From positions 350,877-414,876 of the forward strand of contig JAQUPZ010000005.1 of assembly GCA_028716365.1 (NCBI GenBank): DNA of 64,000 nucleotides. Direction: 5' to 3'. Shown piece by piece: positions 62,240-64,000 of the stretch (its first letter is position 1; every line of letters starts with the position of its first letter). The position numbers were made by a program, and so were the translations under genes. This stretch comes from Kiritimatiellia bacterium (GTDB lineage: Bacteria > Verrucomicrobiota > Kiritimatiellia > UBA8416 > YA12-FULL-48-11). Below the pieces are notes generated by a model that ran no database searches, was not told the DNA's origin, and saw only the letters and a program-made list of their open reading frames with translations.

Positions 62240-63670
62240 TTATTCTACGGTGGCCGGACGAACCTCGGCTGCCATTTCCAGCAGCGCGTCGAGCATCTTC
62301 TCCGAAGCCCGTGTCTCGAGGTGGTTGGTACCCAGCCAGGTCTCGTAACCGCCCAACTCATGTTGCTTCGGCGTGGGCAGGTAGCCGAAGTAACCGTGGG
62401 CCAGCTCGACTAGGAACGCCGGCTGCACCGGGCTTCGCTTGCGAAACTCCAGACCTATCTCGCAGAAAACCTCATTGGGCATGCTGCCGATACACACCTC
62501 GCCAATCCGCAGGACTTGCAGCGCCACCGGAATCGACGCCGGATACCCGGCGATGTCCACCGTGCGCTGGGCGTAAATATGCGAGAGGTCGGCCTTGCCC
62601 GGCGCGGGCTCCGGCTTGGCCAGCGTTTGTCTGGCCCAGGCCATCTGCTCAGCGGTCGGCCGGCGCGGAGATATCTTCAGCTCCCGGTAGCGCGCGGCCA
62701 GAGTGACCCGGTCGCGATATTTGATGTTGACCAGCGCCGCGTGGACCTTGCCGGCCAGATCGTCGGCCACGAAACGCATCTGCTCGTAGGGTTTCTTGGA
62801 CGGCCGGGGATGAATGAAATCGATGTTGTTGACATCGGCACTGGTGCCATTGGCCATCATCGCCACCATTGGCGGATCCTGTTCGTTCCCGTACATGAGG
62901 CGCTCCAGACGCCTGCAGTACATGCCGTAATAATCGGCCGAGATATCGCCATGCACCACGCCGCCCACATAGTGCAGCGAATAGGCCGAGTACACCGCGA
63001 TCGGCCGGCCGCCCGGTTCGCGCACCACCAGGATCGATACCGTGGGATCAGTCGGACCGGCCGGCTTCAGCAGGTCCGGACTGCCCGCCGGCGGATTCAT
63101 CTTCACCTGGTCGGCGCCGACAAACGGATTATTCGGAATGGCGCCTGATTTCAGGAACCAGCGGCGATTGAACACGTGCTCTGGCGCCTGGGCCGTGGCG
63201 AACCCGACCTCGGCCGGGCGCAACCGGTTGGCCGCGCACTTCACCCCGTCGGCGATGCGGCGGGCGACGAAACGCTGGTAGTCGTCGGCCTTCTGCGGGG
63301 ACTTGAATTCCGTGCCCAGGGCACTGGGGGCCGAATGCGTGTGGATGGCCGAAATCAACACGTTGGACGGCGGGATTCCGACCTCCTTTTCGATGAGCTT
63401 TCTGGCTTCGAAGCTCACGCTGTCACCAATGCCGAGCAACTCCAGGACCACCAGAGCGAGCTTCGTTTGCCCGTCGTCGAGTACCAGACACCGCGCGTGC
63501 AGCTCGTCGTGGACATTGGCAGCCGGAATGGGCAGGAACCCACCGATGATCGCCGTGCCCAGTACAGGCGTGATGTCGCTCGTGGCTGCTCCCGCGAGCA
63601 GCGGCGCTTTTGGGGTGTCTGCCGCGTAAGCGGCGGTGGCCAAAAGAAGGGAAAAAAGAAGTATGCGCAT
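62240..63670 (-). CDS. Neutral-ceramidase-like secreted hydrolase (paralog 4)
   Basis: Protein of 476 residues from the ATG at 63670, which opens a signal peptide (MRILLFSLLLATAAYA). A start at 63733 would add MTKKQCLIPINQ from leader repeat copy C and is an alternative. Signatures: LLAGAATSDITPVLG (24-38), SAIHTHSAPSA (107-117; His110, His112), [20 protein letters not shown] and NGTSADVNN (one of the usual GD pair is AD here). The adjacent paralog at 60767-62197 is its nearest relative. The first gene of the pair. Confidence 0.85.
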   Translation of the reverse strand: MRILLFSLLLATAAYAADTPKAPLLAGAATSDITPVLGTAIIGGFLPIPAANVHDELHARCLVLDDGQTKLALVVLELLGIGDSVSFEARKLIEKEVGIPPSNVLISAIHTHSAPSALGTEFKSPQKADDYQRFVARRIADGVKCAANRLRPAEVGFATAQAPEHVFNRRWFLKSGAIPNNPFVGADQVKMNPPAGSPDLLKPAGPTDPTVSILVVREPGGRPIAVYSAYSLHYVGGVVHGDISADYYGMYCRRLERLMYGNEQDPPMVAMMANGTSADVNNIDFIHPRPSKKPYEQMRFVADDLAGKVHAALVNIKYRDRVTLAARYRELKISPRRPTAEQMAWARQTLAKPEPAPGKADLSHIYAQRTVDIAGYPASIPVALQVLRIGEVCIGSMPNEVFCEIGLEFRKRSPVQPAFLVELAHGYFGYLPTPKQHELGGYETWLGTNHLETRASEKMLDALLEMAAEVRPATVE

Positions 63671-63710
63671 TGTGGTGTTGGGGTTATAAGGGTTAAGTTG
63701 GTTAATGGGT

Positions 63711-63868
63711 ATAAGACATTGCTTTTTTGTCATAGGCAGAAACCATAATTATTCTTGCCTTGTTTAGTCCATCTCCGTCAGTTGGCGGACGACGAATTAG
63801 TAATGATGGGTGGATTAAAATCTAATTTTCAGTGAACTTCAAGGTATTCTTTCATTACAATTCCAAAA
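63711..63868 (-). repeat. Leader repeat copy C, interrupted by element end
   Basis: Copy C of the three-copy repeat. It carries the ATG and MTKKQC codons in frame with the ceramidase paralog 4. Its middle hairpin is UUCGUC/GACGGA, in which a G to A change relative to copy B still allows G-U pairing. The match with A and B stops near 63868, where copies A and B continue to ctcatccgc. The insertion-element-like sequence starts 11 bases later, so the insertion probably cut the repeat. Confidence 0.75.
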
Positions 63869-63879
63869 AGAAGTTCAGT

Positions 63880-64000
63880 GTCAGATAGTATGAAAGGCAG
63901 AACCTCCGATAAGACTCGGCTATAATGCCAGTCAAACAAGGATGCGGCCATGGTGGCCCATCATATAAAAAGGAGGTTCTGCCATGTACTATATGGGGAT
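63880..64000 (+). mobile_element. Insertion-element-like left end with RBS-masking hairpin, truncated
   Basis: GTCAGATAGTATGAAAGG begins a conserved end. GGCAGAACCTCC (63896-63907) pairs perfectly with GGAGGTTCTGCC (63972-63983), which includes the GGAGG ribosome site of the ATG at 63984. Translation begins MYYMG and the frame is cut by the window edge. IS110-type transposases often start with MxYxGID, so an IS110-like element is possible, but five residues are too few to prove this. The 64-base loop differs from the 30-base loop at the solo end (58887-58916). Confidence 0.5.
63984..64000 (+). CDS. Start of a possible transposase, cut by window edge
   Basis: Only five complete codons are visible (MYYMG), followed by a partial codon beginning AT. 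The ribosome site AAAGGAGG is strong but sits in the hairpin described for the element end. An IS110-like transposase is a guess from the start words. No motif is available. Confidence 0.35.

Noticed and set aside
1..64000. CRISPR arrays, tRNA or rRNA genes
   Set aside because: No regularly spaced direct repeats, no tRNA T-loop words in context and no rRNA-like stretch were seen by eye; a dedicated scan could still find a tRNA.

Overview
The window looks like a piece of a genome from the Planctomycetes-Verrucomicrobia-Lentisphaerae (PVC) group. I infer this from the gene content: an FGly sulfatase, BNR sialidases, GH29 and GH38 glycosidases, DUF4838, DUF4855 and DUF5009 proteins, neutral-ceramidase-like enzymes, secreted FAD oxidoreductases, and a very high share of exported enzymes with twin-arginine (Tat) signals. 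Phylum or genus cannot be fixed from the sequence. No rRNA, tRNA or CRISPR array was recognised.

Layout. 0.26-7.3 kb: minus-strand cluster of sulfatase, sialidase, a duplicated DUF1284-like protein, ceramidase-like enzyme and FAD oxidoreductase. 7.7-13.1 kb: GH38 mannosidase plus DUF4855 protein, divergent from a small SGNH hydrolase with permuted motifs. 13.95-17.2 kb: creatininase-like, DUF5009 acyltransferase-like and PHP/DUF3604 proteins. 17.4-21.2 kb: an accessory patch without obvious exported enzymes: a zinc-ribbon protein, a nuclease-like/SF2-helicase/HNR protein paired with a HEPN-like protein, and a pseudopilin-like protein. 21.3-31.6 kb: MetA-type outer-membrane protein, a PQQ-propeller/methyltransferase-like chimera, a C69 peptidase and a DUF4838-ceramidase fusion. 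31.6-41.6 kb: FAD oxidoreductase, a TIM-barrel protein, a LamG-TPR-beta-helix protein, a Gfo/Idh/MocA oxidoreductase and GH29 fucosidase. 41.9-49.6 kb: a GH36-like protein, an alpha/alpha-toroid protein, an M19 dipeptidase variant and a tandem nitrilase. 49.6-51.9 kb: two probably cytoplasmic genes, a PLD/cardiolipin-synthase-like protein and a GMP-synthase ATPase without glutaminase. 52.0-64.0 kb: more exported enzymes (xylose-isomerase-like TIM barrel, FucI-like, HEAT, DHDPS-like lipoprotein, sialidase, tandem ceramidases) in a visibly rearranged stretch.

Taken together the genes suggest periplasmic or surface breakdown of sulfated, fucosylated, mannose- and possibly sialic-acid-containing glycoconjugates. 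Exported oxidoreductases, isomerase-like TIM barrels, an aldolase-like lipoprotein and amidohydrolases could process released sugars and amides. Most substrates are inferred from family only.

The 54-64 kb stretch is the most unusual for genome dynamics. It holds three copies of a ~160-180 bp repeat, each just upstream of a minus-strand gene and carrying an ATG with the codons for MTKKQ. It also holds two gene remnants, a MITE-like element whose flanks recur at 18.1 kb, and two copies of an insertion-element-like end in which a 12-bp inverted repeat would mask the Shine-Dalgarno site of a MYYMG-starting ORF cut by the window edge. The best candidates for undescribed biology are this repeat/mobile-end system, the helicase-HEPN pair, the permuted SGNH hydrolase, the duplicated cysteine-rich DUF1284-like Tat protein, and the fused or expanded ceramidase family.
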